64,000 nucleotides of DNA from Diphasiastrum complanatum (GCA_029204225.1 CM055111.1:18432668-18496667), one strand, 5' to 3'; shown: positions 1-11,699, numbered from the stretch's first letter. Translations and numbers: made by a program. The notes: generated by a model not told the origin, from the sequence alone.

Positions 1-720
1 CCTTTGCAATACATCTGACGAAAGATCTCGTGCAAAATGTTTCTATTTACAAAGCTTTGCTAGCTTTCAGCCCTCTACTTGATGAAAATGTTCGCGAACA
101 CGAAAGTGAAGAGACATGAAGCACGAAAGATTCACGAACACCTGACGAGAAGACACGAACACAAAAGATTTGCGGACGAGAATCTTTTGCGGTCCATCAC
201 GAGAAAGTCAGACGACGGAGACGAAACCAACGATGCGACACGAAAAAATGTCATGAAACCTTTTCTGCCCTCATGCTCCATGAAGGACCAGCAAGGTCAC
301 ACAAGTACCCAGAAGTACAGATGTCTGATCTGATGGCATGACGTCAGCAGATACACTGTAAGTCGCGGCTAATCCGTCACTTTTGTATTTTTTGGATTAG
401 TTGTAGATTTAATTACTCTAATCTAAAAGGTTACACAGAGCGACTACATACTTACTAGATGATACTTGATAGAGAAAGATGTATGAAGTAGTCTGATGCT
501 AGTAAGCCGCTAGTAAGCGAGACATCCACTCGTGAGAGGACTGTATTTCTGTCACGCCAACACACTACGTGCATGCAGTGCTTGAAGAATCAGAGAAAAA
601 TCAATAGATGATCTTGTAGCCATTGTGCACATGTCACTTTTATGATGTATGATCTTGAATGCAAATGTATCTGCTGTTATTCGTATGTCCGATTCTCTCA
701 TTCATTTAATTTTGCACCTC
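1..720. other. Left edge, no gene recognised
   Basis: I see no supported gene here. An 84-codon frame at 79-333 is rich in Lys, Arg, His and Glu, matches no family I know, and runs through a repetitive stretch of short acgaa/cgaac motifs, so I treat it as chance. The stretch adjoins an LTR relic and is probably old retroelement DNA. Confidence 0.3.
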
Positions 721-858
721 AGTTGAAACTTTGTTGAATGCTACATTAATTTATAAACATAGATCAGCAGTGCCTGACTATATTCTGGAGGACTGTATGA
801 GTGATTCAAATGGTAGTGACCAGCGATCGCATCTGAAATCCATCCGATTCGCATTGGA
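721..858 (-). repeat. Gypsy LTR relic, paired with 46,748-46,890
   Basis: This stretch is the reverse complement of 46,748-46,890, with roughly 80% identity by eye. Shared landmarks include ttgaatgct, attctggagga, agtgattca and gatcgcatct. The partner lies just behind the end of a gypsy element, so the shared sequence is probably LTR. No gypsy coding sequence adjoins it here, so it may be a solo-LTR remnant or a fragment. Confidence 0.6.
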
Positions 859-1683
859 TCGTTTGTGACTCATCCAATCTCTTCCATCATCTGCGCAAAT
901 TGTCAAGATATGGTGAAACTAGTTACTTTGTCTTGCATCATTTTGATGTTGGAGTTGTACTAGCCTTCTTGGCTAGTTTTCCTGATGGAAATGAAGCTAA
1001 GGGAGGATCATTATATCACTCATTCATAGTCAAGTCATCAACTGATGATGATATCTTGTGGCAAGATGGCAATCATTAGAGGAGTTTTTGATTCCAAAAG
1101 GGCTGTATAAGAAATCGTGCCTTAGTAAGAGAATGTTAGAGAGAGAATGATAAAATGACCGGATTTTTTTCTCATTTTCTTAGTTTTCGGTGCTGCCCAC
1201 CGTCTAAGTTGTGTGGTTGGCTCATTTTTTGAAGTATATTAACAGTGCGCATGAAACAAAACACGCTGCCAAGAAACAAAGCACGCGCCACAAGCGGGAG
1301 AAATTCCCTCCAAAATTTCATGTGTAAAGGATCGAAGTTTTATATAAATAGAACCTCTAGCCTTTTAGATTTCTCCGGTCATGTTGTCACACTAATTTGC
1401 ATGTCAGCTTGTCGAATACTTGTGAGTCATCCTGAGAATGACTTTGAGGAGTCTTGTAAGGAAGTTTTAGCAATGCGGGCTCCTTTGCAGCTTTTTATTG
1501 ATGTTATATGCCTTGTTCTTGTAGGTGCTATGATTGCTTTTCGCAGAGTTCATGTTTATTGTTATTCTGCTCCCTCTTAGATTAATAGTTAATATTGTTG
1601 TAGATAATGTACCGATGTTTCTAGCTTCTTGGTTGAGTAAGATGTTCCCTTTGTTATTAGATTAACCACTCCGTTGTTTAAGA
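859..1683. other. Unassigned; TATA-like box at 1,341
   Basis: A 111-codon frame at 1,245-1,580 has no recognisable domain. It contains tatataaata at 1,341-1,350 inside the reading frame, which fits a promoter or LTR better than a gene. A segment near 1,580-1,630 resembles 2,688-2,740 (shared ttgttgtagat and agcttcttg), so the repeats between them are bracketed by a weak direct repeat. Confidence 0.25.
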
Positions 1684-1740
1684 TTAAGGGTTTGGAAGAC
1701 AAGGCTTAACCTTTTAGAGGTTCAAATCCTCTTCCCTTAA
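1684..1740 (+). other. tRNA-like relic lacking a D arm
   Basis: The ends ttaaggg (1,684-1,690) and cccttaa (1,734-1,740) form a perfect 7-bp stem. Inside is a textbook T-arm: agagg, loop ttcaaat, cctct (1,716-1,732). A small aagg/cctt hairpin lies at 1,701-1,713. One unpaired base separates the T-arm from the outer stem, and there is no D arm or normal anticodon loop. It could be a tRNA pseudogene, a SINE head or chance; it is not a functional cytosolic tRNA. Confidence 0.2.
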
Positions 1741-1869
1741 ATTATTAAAATAAGAGAGAACTTAAAGTTGGGTCTGAATTTTGCTTTTATGTTTTTTCAA
1801 ATTTGAAAATGCAAATTAAAAAGAGCTCAATTATGAAATGAAAATGCAAGCTTTTAATTTTTATAGAAT

Positions 1870-2640
1870 TATAATCAAGATACAAACATTCCATCATATT
1901 CTATGCAAAGAGTAGATCAATTTTGCTTCTGGCCTCATCTCTATCAGAGTTTAGATAAGAAAGTTATGGTAGATCAAAGATTAAAGTACAAAATAAGCTT
2001 TTGATGACGCAACACTTGATTATGTGGAATATCTCCACCACGCGAGGATCTGCATTCTAGTAAAAAAAAACTTGTCTATTCTCACGTCATGGCGATATGC
2101 CACATCATCATATTCTATGCAAAGAGTACTTCAATTTTGCTTTTGACCTCATCTCTATCAGAGTTCAGATAAGAAAGTAATGGTAGATCAAAGATTTATA
2201 GTACAAGATAAGCATTTCATGATATAGCATTTTTGATGATGTAGCATTTGATGATGTGGAATATCTCCACCACGCGAGGATCTGCATTCTGGTAAAAAAC
2301 ACTTGTGTATTCTCGCGTCATGGCGATATGCCACAACATCAAAATCTTTGATTAGCCATAACTTTTTTATTTGAACTCGGATCGAGATGAAGTAAAAAGC
2401 AAAAATGATCTACTCTTCACGTAGAATCCATTGGAATATCTCCACTATGCGAGAATTTGCATTCTGGTAAAAACAAACTGGTCTATTCTCGGATCATGGC
2501 GATATGCCACATCATCAAAATCTTTATTAGCCATAACTTTCTTATATGAACTCGGATGGAGATGAGGTGAAAAGCAAAAATGATCTACTCTTCGTGTAGA
2601 ATACATTGGAATGATCACATATTGATTATGATTCTATAAA
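1870..2640. repeat. Nested foldback (tandem plus inverted repeat)
   Basis: A block B (about 100 bp; Tctatgcaaagagta...) occurs forward near 1,884-1,985 and 2,104-2,215 and inverted near 2,340-2,437 and 2,518-2,620. Between the B copies lies a core H at about 2,026, 2,256 and 2,438. H is itself a hairpin, atatctccaccacgcgag paired with ctcgcgtcatggcgatat around a 30-40-base loop. The order B-H-B-H-B'-H-B' makes the whole unit a palindrome centred near 2,297. No coding sequence is seen. This resembles a foldback or MITE-type non-autonomous DNA element. Confidence 0.65.
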
Positions 2641-3416
2641 AATATCAAAAATGTCTATAAAATTTATTGTTGTTCTACTCATCTGTAGTTTAATGGCTGA
2701 TGTTGTTGTAGATGATGTTTTGCAGCTTCTTGTAGGTTGGCCCTATTTAAAACATGTAAGTTTGTTTAACTATGCTTTGCTCAAAATATATTACTACTAA
2801 CCATAAGTTTTAAGAGTCGGGCAGTTAGGAGTCTTGCGGGCAACAAGTATTGTCAAATCACAACTCTAGACCCTGCCCAGCGGGAGTTTTGAAATGTTCA
2901 AAATATTACCGAAAAACTCCAAATTTTTTCAGACCGACAAACAACGTTACGTTCCTTCACATGTGTAAAAACTTTATCGGGCCACATGTACATTGAATAG
3001 TTGAATAGTCAATAAAAGCATCTTGACAAACAGCCCTTTTGGTGCTTGGAACTCCTCTAATGGGAGGCTCATTCATGGATTTTCTTGGTGGCCCACATTT
3101 CAGGGAAGGACAAAGATGGAGGAGATATGCAAACATTGGTTGATTACTCACAATTATTGTTTGTTTGCTGTTATTTTCTAGAAAGTTCAAAGTTGGAAGT
3201 ATGGAGGAATCATTGTATTTACATTCTATTTGGTTCTTGATATTCTAGTTACATCTTGATATGTAAAATTGATGTAAGAAATAGTGAAGCATCCAATGTG
3301 GATACTATTTTCTATATCAATTATGAAGGCTACTATAAAACCATAGAAAGAAGGTCTATACTTAGAATGGATATCATTCTATCAAAGTTGTGTGGTAGAA
3401 CTAGTTGAAGAGAGAG
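2641..3416. other. Unassigned, AT-rich
   Basis: I recognise no gene. The last 15 bases before 3,417 (ttgaagagagag) look like a retroelement polypurine tract, but the sequence before it does not translate into a pol C-terminus that I can read. It may be a non-autonomous or badly decayed element interior. Confidence 0.3.
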
Positions 3417-3900
3417 TGTGAAAAATTGTCAACTAGTTTAAGATTTTTCATGTTGAGTTTATTTGGCAATTTTGAGGAATATGTATTTTAATCTTAGAGC
3501 TATATAGACTTTATAAAGTTAATAAGGGCTAAGAATAGTGTATTTATGATTTTTGGCAACTTAGGCAAGTTGATAAGGTCGAATTTGGACCTACTCTAAT
3601 TGGTTATTATAGATGCATTGAATCTAGTCATGTTAGATTTAGGGTTTGGAAGAGATCTAGAACCTTCCATAAGTTGATAAGCTTGAGTAAGAGCATCCAA
3701 ATAGGACAAAAGGCTATTATAAATAGGCTACAAGCGTGGGAGCATTTCATCTCTCTCATTCTTCTCTCATTCATGCTTATGGAATATCTCTTTGGGGTTC
3801 TACATCCATTTTTTGCATTTTGGTGATGATATAATAATGGATTATTGTGTATAAAATGCTATTTTTCTTATATGTATGAGGTCCCACGTGTGAGTATTGT
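3417..3900 (+). mobile_element. Copia-type 3' LTR relic (right end not fixed)
   Basis: The junction gttgaagagagag followed by tgtgaaaaattgtcaac closely matches the polypurine tract and LTR start of the copia element at 28,620 (gttgaagagggag, tgtgaaaattgtcaac). A TATA-like tattataaatag near 3,716 fits an LTR promoter. I could not find a convincing CA-terminated end, so the right border is approximate. No PBS or gag follows, consistent with a 3' LTR. Confidence 0.45.
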
Positions 3901-5477
3901 TGTTGTACGACTGTTGCACGGACTGGAACAATAAATCAACTTACATAAGTGATTTTGACAAGTTCTTGTTGAGTTTACGTCTTTTACATGTAGTAGATGC
4001 AATATTTCTACATTGTAAAAATCTTGATTTCTCAAAAAAATTATGTATGCAATTCATGTTCGCCACATTGTGTGAACATAAGATAATTGTAAAATTTTGG
4101 CCACCATATTATGGAAAGTGAAAGTGGTCACCTACTTTCTTGACATGTGATGAAATCTTTATGAAACTTGAAAATGACCTCACATGAGAGGAAATGTTTG
4201 TTTATCGGCAAAAAATTTGGGACGCAGGATTTCGAAGGCAAATTTTTTTAAAAATCGATATACAAATTGGAAGGAAACCTAATTTAAAAATTTCAGCCAT
4301 GAATAAAGGATTTCATCATTATCCTTTAAATTTTATGCTTGAGAAAGATCCTTTCATTTTACACTTAGTAAGATCATTCTTTAGTAACAACTTCACTTGA
4401 CAAACTCACCATAATTTTATGACGAAATTATGTTGCTAAAATGAATTTTTTTTTTTGCATACATATTAAGCAACTAGTTACAACATATACAACTTGGCAA
4501 TGCCATTTACAAAGCTAGCCTCCTTAGATGTTACTACATAGCATAGTGGTCGGGATTCAAGACTTCACCTTTTTGGTGGCAATCAACAACTCTACCGAGT
4601 ACACCCCACTGTGACGGGCAGATCCTTTTTTAATACCTAAAGGATAAAGTAAGCTTAAATAACTCCAATTTCAAAATCTTGGATGCCACATGTAGTAGAA
4701 GCTCCTAGAAGCAACGGGTTTTTGTGTGTGAGGCTTCTTCCAATTCTTTTTGATAGACTCTCTAAATCAATACGAATCTTCTCGGACTCCTCTTTTTTGG
4801 CTGCAAAGTTCAAACGTGCTCAATTCAAGATGGCCACGACGCTAAGACCTCGGGCTCCAGCCTCCGACGCGGACCGACCTCTCACATAAGAAATATTTAG
4901 GGAGTCGGTTTCCTAATTTCCTTTCATGAGTCCAAGTGAGAGGACTACTGTCTAAGCACCAACGCCACGCAGCTGCCTCACGGACGGTGTTGTATGCTTG
5001 CACAGGTCACGTCAGATATTATTATTATTGCTATTCAGTCATTCGCTATTCCTATTCTCGAATCTCCACCGGCTATTCTCGCCCTTGTTCAGAATTGCAC
5101 GACTGGGCCCTGCAGCAATGCCTGCAACACCAGCCTTCCTGCTTGATCGATCATTGTGAATGCTTTCATACAGTACATACAAAGCTTAGATATTTTGCAT
5201 GACTTCTTGTTTCAACAGATCAAGTCATCGCTTGATAATTGACTAAATATCAGACATTTTATCACTGGCAGATAAAAAAAACAACTAGCTCATCAAAGGT
5301 TGATCTCCAAAATACATACAACTGACTGTATAATAAGTGAAGAACACGTAGGGCTTGTTCGTAGAGTTGTAAAGCAGATTAATTCTTTATGCGGGAAAAG
5401 TTTGAAGCACTCAATTTGGCTCTGCTGTCATATAAGCTGCACGTCGAACGAGTTTGGGTGCTTTTAAGAAGTAGGGA
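3901..5477. other. Upstream region of the transporter gene
   Basis: No coding sequence is supported. The sequence tagcatagtgg near 4,541 fits a Pol III A-box, but there is no good B-box after it. The 4,680-5,200 part is less AT-rich than its surroundings and may hold the promoter and 5' UTR of the downstream transporter. No TATA box or start site can be fixed. Confidence 0.25.
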
Positions 5478-8201
5478 ATGTTTCTGCAATTAAATGCCGT
5501 GACTTTTGCTCCAAAACATTATTTTCGACGCACTTCAATATCTGGCACTCGACTTAAGTGTTCAGTTCGAGATCTTGCTATACAATGTCTCGTACGAAGA
5601 AAAAGAATAAATAACGTTTCGTCTTATACATCAGCTTCTAGCTCTACACGTGTTCTTGATAGTTACTCTGTGTACAATGACAGGCCGTGTGTGGCAAACA
5701 GGAAATGTGTTGTAGCTTCTCGTCTCCACCAAGCACAATATCCTATACTCAACTACTCTTGCCACAGATCTAATTCCCTTGCAAGATTGTCGAAGAAATT
5801 TACCTATGTCGCAGCCGATGTAGATCGCAGATGGAGTTATATGGGTTCGATAGATTGCTGCAAACGACCGCAATGTAGATGTGTATGTCTTAGATTTGAC
5901 ATAGAAAAACACATCTTGAAGGCAAGACAAAAGAAAGATAGTAGATACCGGGTGAAAGAGGACGATAGTAGAAGTCTGGTAAACAAGACAATTCACGATC
6001 CCGAAAACGAATGCCCATACGCAGCAGTGGACCAAGCACCTCACAATGCAAATCCCTCAAATTACATCGGCGCCATCCGTCCACAGCTAGTAAGTACAAA
6101 TGCATTTGAAATTTCAATCCAATTTGATCGAATGCCCAAGTCTGATTGATCTGCCTTTGATCCGTCTTCTAGCTAAAACGTTAGGTACTATTTCTTCACG
6201 TGTATATTTTATGTCTTTACTTGCATGATGATTGAGTTTTTATATAAGGTTAATGAAACTCTATTGATTGATCCGTCTTTACCTAGAACGTTATGTAGTA
6301 ATTTCTACTGCATATTTCCATTTGATGCGAGGTTAATGAAAGTCTACGAGGTGTTGAATTAGTGAACAGATGATCCGACTTTTAGCAATATAACTGTTTG
6401 TTCCACTACATTATATTCATGTTTTCTTCCAAAATTGTTCACGCTTTGTAGTTGATATTGGTTGTCGCAGGCGTCATCTCAAAGATTGTTTGGAAACGTT
6501 CTGGAAGTAGACTCCGGCTTCCATAAACTCGCCTGGTTGAAAAGAATAAGGAAACTGGCCAAGAGTAAGCAAGTCATCGCTCTGATGCTGTTGAACCTAT
6601 TAGCTGCTCTATACGGTTCGGGTATTGCTGCAACAGAGATTGCTGATCACGCCACACCTGGCATGCCTCCAAGCTTCAGTTCTCTTTTACGATCTATATC
6701 GGCCCTGTTGGTTCATTTGCGCCCTGAGGGATCTGGACCCTACACTTATCAGAGCAGGAGTGGAGCTAGGCTCATGGTCATTCCTATATAGCATCATCCA
6801 AACAATCGGTGCAAACGGGGATGGTTTGAACGATGCGCCGTTGCTGTATACACTCAGCGTAAGTGCTTCAACAAAGATGATGCTAAAAGACAATGATTAC
6901 ATTGACCTGAAAATATTTAGAATCTTTTCCCCGCCTTGAAACCACACTGCAATGTACAACATAAGACATATCGTAGCATTGTACGTACGTAATTCTAAAT
7001 ACTAGTGCGAAATGTTAGGAACATGGATCTTGAGATACAAACTTATGGCAATGCAATATTATGAAAGTGATGAAAATGAAGTGTTTATTGTTTGATTATC
7101 TCTATCGTTATGATCTTGCGGTTTTGTCTTTTTACAAAACTCTTTCCATCACTTCATATAAAAATTCGAAGACACAAAACTTTTGTTTACATGTCTCTCT
7201 CCTTCAAGCTAACAATGCATGGATAGCAGGTGATGCTTGTTCCCTTGATGAAACTTTGCGCTGGCCGGTCGGTAACTGGAGTCAAGTGGCTTTCTACCTT
7301 TATAGCACTATCTGGTAATCTATCTAATATCAGCTATCAAATATTTAGTCATTCAGGCAGTTAATTAGTAGAAGCTCTCAGATGTACTACATGGTAAAAG
7401 GCATTCAGTGCATGGTCTTTCTGGAGGTGTCGATAACCTATCCCAGATGAGCGGTTAAAGTCAATAATCAAACATTGATTTTCCCTGTTAGGTATGGGTG
7501 TGCTGGAGGAACAAGGTTCAGGGTGGAAAGGCATCATTATTCCACAACGTGGAAACCCGTGGGTTTTCGCGAGTTCATTAATTTCTGCTCTGCAAATATT
7601 TCGATCAGAAGTCTTTGGAAACGCTAAAGCATTGGATGCAAAGCGTTCAAATGCCATTCAGTCGGCCGTATTATCTGTCCTCAGCTTTTTCTGGGAGATA
7701 TGCAACCTATGCACCAGTTCTAGTGATTGGGGTTTAGACTTTACAACACTGGCTCAACATTTACCATGGCTTCCATTAATCTACAATGGCATCGTCTGTG
7801 GTGGAATTTGCAGCTGGTTGGAAATACGAGCTCTGCGTGGAGTGAACGCATCCGTCGCCACTTTGATTTACATGACTATTCCGGTCTGGGGTGCATTTTT
7901 CTCTACACTTCTCGGACACAAATCTCCGAGCGAGCTTGAACTTGTGGGAGCGCCAATGATTCTGCTAGCAACTATGTGGACTAACAAAATGACTTCTGAA
8001 CAGCGTACCAATAGTTCTCAACCATACCAAAATGATCAGGGCCTTACTAGACAGAACAGAGATCAGAGTAGCCATTTGAATCGTCGACAGGAATTTTCCA
8101 GGCCAGATGAAGGCTATTTGATGGAAAATGTCCTGGCATCGACGCTCCTCAGTCATGTTAATATCTCAACTAAAATCTCCGTTCTATACTGCTCAAACTG
8201 A
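5478..8201 (+). pseudogene. EamA/DMT (WAT1-like) transporter, four exons, one frameshift
   Basis: Exons read 5,478-6,089, 6,471-6,858, 7,230-7,314 and 7,492-8,201. All introns are GT-AG, phases 0, 0 and 1 are consistent, and the last junction restores ALSG-MGVLE. Exon 1 (204 codons, rich in Arg, Ser and Thr early on) looks like a plastid transit leader plus linker. Exons 2-4 give the ten-helix drug/metabolite transporter fold: an LLNLLAALYGSG helix, AGVELGSW, VMLVPLM, then PLIYNGIVCGGICSWLEI and IYMTIPVWGAFFSTLL. Exon 2 is 388 bases, one too many. Frame is lost near 6,700-6,720 and regained as ALRDLDPTLIRAG, so this is a recent pseudogene or carries a sequence error. The C-terminus (SHVNIS...) differs from the 51.4-kb copy because 17 bases are missing near 8,155. 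The substrate is not predictable. Confidence 0.75.
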
Positions 8202-9085
8202 GAGGCTTGTCAAAGATGTAGATGTCATATTTCAAGAGAACACGGATTGTCGATCCGACTTTACCACCATTTTTAAACCTCCACAATGCGCCAAAGTTCA
8301 TAATACGGCTGTAAATCTTGGATCTCCATGTTTTCCGTGCACTGAAGAGCATGTCTGTGATATTGGCGCATGATCAGTGCTTAATATTTTGTTCGCCAAA
8401 TGCGTAATTCAATCTAAGTAGATATAAATAATAGGCCCACGCTTGGTGCGGTGGTCTACTGTGCGTGTGTTGGGCTTGACTACTCAGATTCCATTCGCTT
8501 CCCTGCCCCACTCGTGGGCGGAAACTTGGGCCAAAGGCTCAAAGCCTCCTTAATATAAAAAGTTAAATAGAATTAGTAGCAGTTCTAGTTTTCTAACGAG
8601 ATTAGTTTCTTAGCACTACGTCTTAAGAAGCATGAGGACAAAAGTTGCTAAAATATCTTGGAGAGCAGGAAATTGTGTGCAAGTTCTATTTGCATTTTCA
8701 CTAGCTTTAAGATCCGCTTTCCACTGATCTGTGATCTGTATAAGCTTCTTTGCTGTCAACTATCCCCTAGGCACATCCGAATCAAAAGCCTGCCATTTGT
8801 GTATAAACTCTCTCGTCCATCTCACTTCTGATCTCCGTCAGTCCATTGATTATTTATCGCGCAGTACAGAATCACGTTGATTAGAATCGAAAGCTGAAGT
8901 GGTAATCATAATTAGTTCTGAGCCATGGAGGTTAAGAATCATGCAAGAGCATAAGAGGTCAGATGTGACAATACATTTGACCATTGCTTTCATTCCCAGC
9001 AAGACATGTTCATGTTCTCAGACTAAAATGCGTCAGCTCCAAGCCGTTCTGTGAAGCATACGCGGTTTCAGCATCAGCATGGAAG
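7551..9085 (+). repeat. Segmental duplication, copy A (transporter 3' end plus flank)
   Basis: Similarity to 50,872-52,910 starts abruptly inside exon 4 at ggaaaccc-tgggttttcgc. It continues through the stop, the SINE-like insert and the downstream flank to about the gtgaagcatac motif near 9,050. Orientation is the same and the copies lie about 43 kb apart. Copy B is longer because of extra SINE-type sequence. Confidence 0.7.
8430..8560 (+). mobile_element. SINE-like insert, truncated
   Basis: The block starts at ataggcccacgc and has an A-box-like tggtgcggtgg. It ends with gggccaaaggctcaaagcctcc before an AT-rich tail. The same location in the duplicated copy (51,778 onward) holds a longer, GC-rich relative, so the insertion probably predates the duplication. 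No perfect B-box or target duplication is seen. Confidence 0.35.
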
Positions 9086-9164
9086 GGCTTGTACGTATGA
9101 TAGGTACAAGCCTGAAGCCTCAGTACCATGTTACAATGAGCTATTTCATGTTGGGAACAAACCC

Positions 9165-9330
9165 AATGAGGTTGGCTTAGTTGGTTGGCTTGGCATCCAA
9201 AGTTTCTTTGATCCCAGGTTCGAGCCTCCCCTTGGAAACCAAGAAGCATTTTGGGAACAAACCACTCAAAGATATTATCTCGCGTCTATTTCTTTCTTGC
9301 AAGTCCGACACACAAATGTGACATATAAGT
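9165..9330 (+). mobile_element. tRNA-derived SINE-like sequence
   Basis: An A-box ttggcttagttgg (9,172-9,184) is followed 33 bases later by a good B-box ggttcgagcct (9,218-9,228). This is the Pol III internal promoter layout of a tRNA-derived SINE. The sequence between does not fold as a normal tRNA. The 3' end and target duplication are not defined. Confidence 0.45.
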
Positions 9331-9339
9331 AAATTTTGT

Positions 9340-10060
9340 CCGTTTTAAGCTTAATTTATGATACTCTTCTATTTTTTAATTAATTTTGTATAAGCAAAGG
9401 TAGTTACAAATTTACAATGTGAGAGGACCTTTGCTCTAGGTCCCCAAGGGCTGTGGAACCCTTGAGCAAGGAAGGCCAACCATGTTGAAGGCCTAAGACC
9501 CCTTTTCGAGTTTGATGTCTAAGTGTGAATTTTGTTACATGTTTATTTTGAGTGGACTTTGCATGACAACCAATAAAGGTTACTTAATTTGTGAAAGTTT
9601 TTATACTAGTGGACTTTGGTCATAAATTCTATGAGGACATCCAATGCCTAGATGTCACAAGGCTCATGTGCTATGTGGCAGCCAATAATTGGGTTGTTGG
9701 CACAAGATTTAGTGTTAGGTGCTTATCTCTCATTAGACGTCAATAAGAGAAGTTTATTGGAAAACTAAAATGTGATGGTATTGCTCATAAAATAAATCGT
9801 TCATAACGTAGATCTGAAATGTACTTTGTAAATTGTTTAAATAATGATAATAACCTCGTACATGAGAAGATTTGTCTAAGAATTTACAATGATCCTTATG
9901 AGGCTTGAAGATGAAGATAAATGTAGTGTTTGAAGCATAGATTTTGAGACACATTTTTTTTCAAGAGACAACCTCCAATGAGCTCCAAACATGGTTTCTC
10001 TAAGAGAGAATTGACGTCTTTTTCTTTTCTAGAAATGAATCTCCATAAAACTTTGAAGTA
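9340..10060. other. No gene seen
   Basis: AT-rich sequence with short frames only; none has a recognisable domain. Confidence 0.4.
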
Positions 10061-10064
10061 TGTT

Positions 10065-10213
10065 CACAACTTTGGGTAGGTGCTCGAGCCGCCCCCAAAA
10101 TCTTTCCTAGCCAAGGCCTTCTATCTGTCATCTCTCTTTTTCTCTCTCTTTCCTTAGTTGGGTGTCAATAGCTTTGGGTGCACTCGAGCCCCCAAAGCCT
10201 CTCTAGACCTAGG

Positions 10214-10262
<49 letters not shown>

Positions 10263-10448
10263 TATGCAAGTGAAGGCGGGGTTGATGCTCCCAATGTTCG
10301 GACCCTATGCTACATTGATGGCGCCATTGTCAAAGCCTTTCCTAGCCAAGGCCTTCTATCTCTCCTCTCTTTCTCTCTCTCCTTCATAGGTTGGGTGTGA
10401 ATAGCTTTGAGTAGGCGCTCAAGCCCCCAAAGCCTCTCTTGACCTAGG

Positions 10449-10514
<66 letters not shown>

Positions 10515-10580
10515 TTTGCTATGCAGGTGAAGGCGGGGTTGATGCTCCCAGCGTTCGAACCCTATGCTACATTGACACAA
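10065..10580 (+). repeat. Tandem duplication carrying two (TC)n tracts
   Basis: A unit of about 250 bp is present twice, with a third partial copy at its left edge. Each unit has agctttg-gt, gc-ctcgagcccccaaagcctctct, a TC run (22 units at 10,217-10,260; 30 at 10,452-10,511), then gtgaaggcggggttgatgctccca and ccctatgctacattga. Frames across it encode Leu-Ser repeats and are not genes. Confidence 0.7.
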
Positions 10581-10765
10581 CAGAAGTACTCTTTGTAAAT
10601 AGTCATGTGTGAACTTGCTCCACTATCAATCCACCATGGATCTAGATCTCCATCATTAGCAAGCATGTATGAAGACAACACAAAAGCATCATCATTTTCA
10701 TCTTGAACATCCAAACCATCCTCATCAAGAATAAGCCTACCAAATTTGAACTTGTTTTGAGACAT
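10562..10765 (-). pseudogene. Copia gag/protease fragment
   Basis: The minus strand encodes the junction before the copia aspartic protease, with DPWWIDSGASSHMT as the active-site block (DSGA). It is closely related to the same region of the element at 25,580-25,620. Only about 68 codons remain. It directly flanks the left outer breakpoint of the large palindrome, and the rest of this element is absent next to it. Confidence 0.75.
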
Positions 10766-11149
10766 TTATAGAGAGGGTTATAGAGAGGGTCCAGGTGACC
10801 AGAGGCATTTCAGGACACTCTGCTAACCGAGGGTAATACCGAGACTGATGAAAAAAAGGCCCCTCGGTATAAACCACGGTATAAAACAGAATTTAAATGG
10901 ATCTCACTTTTGGAATTTGTTACCTATCAACACATTGAATACCATTTTCTATCAACATTGGTTGCCATATGCACAAGTGTATAAAGAAATTTATGTATCA
11001 CAAAAAAATGATGATCACAAATTGTGTACTCACATGCATCTACTTTTTGTTCGATGTCAACTAGTCAATTAATAAAGTGTTATTGCATCTATGAGCAATA
11101 TGATTAATATTACAATGAGTTAAAATACATCGTATTGTGTCACTTATTT

Positions 11150-11680
11150 ATTTGGTAGTTCATCATTATCATTTTCTGCATCATTATGCGACAAATCTAC
11201 CAAACCAAATGAGTCTATCTCTAATTCTATCCAAATATCTCTTATAGCTTCATCATTAATAAATTGATCTTCAAAAGCTAATGGCGACGGTTGCAACGAG
11301 TGAGACCAAGAAGGTGTGTCGTGTGTCGTTGATCCATCCGATGATGATGCATCACGCTCAACCTCATCATTAGCTTGTGAAGCTTGCACATGATTATCCT
11401 CCAAAAATGTGTTATCGAATCCGTCATCACGATCTTGTTCATGAGGTTTCTGACAGTTGCATTGGGACCATTGCAAATAACTTTGAACCATTTGACATCA
11501 AATATGAAAAAGCTGAATTGTCTAAATCCAACTGGTGTCTGTTGTGCTTGCTCGACTCTCTTGGGTAAAATTTGCCATGACTCCACAATCGTATGTATTT
11601 CTGTTTTTGTCGATATGCTCTGTACGAAAGTGTCATCCATGCGTCCACACATGGCATTGTATTTTTTGTACTGAACGAAA
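11150..11680 (-). pseudogene. CACTA-type transposase C-terminus (DUF4216), deleted copy
   Basis: Reading right to left, this copy keeps the FDVKWFKVICNGPN block of DUF4216, the domain found in the C-terminal half of En/Spm (CACTA) TNP2-like transposases, and the acidic tail ending NDNDELPNK. Compared with 31,458-32,317 it lacks about 360 bp spanning the end of the first exon, the intron and the start of the second. Frame is lost at the join after CNGPNATVRN. It also lacks about 50 bp just upstream. It cannot encode the domain. Confidence 0.65.
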
Positions 11681-11699
11681 TGGAACTAAATGTCACAAG

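Noticed and set aside
79..333. 84-codon basic frame at the left edge as a gene
   Set aside because: It has low-complexity repeats, no domain and no conserved neighbour.
1684..1740. Functional tRNA gene
   Set aside because: There is no D arm or valid anticodon loop, and an extra base separates the T-arm and acceptor stem; kept only as a tRNA-like relic.
5631..6117. Minus-strand frames of 137 and 75 codons opposite transporter exon 1
   Set aside because: They lie wholly antisense to an exon that splices in frame with a clear transporter; no domain or promoter supports them.
10790..10870. Short repeats ctcggtata/taccgag as terminal inverted repeats of the palindrome block
   Set aside because: No matching copy was found at 33.5-33.7 kb or at the inner borders.
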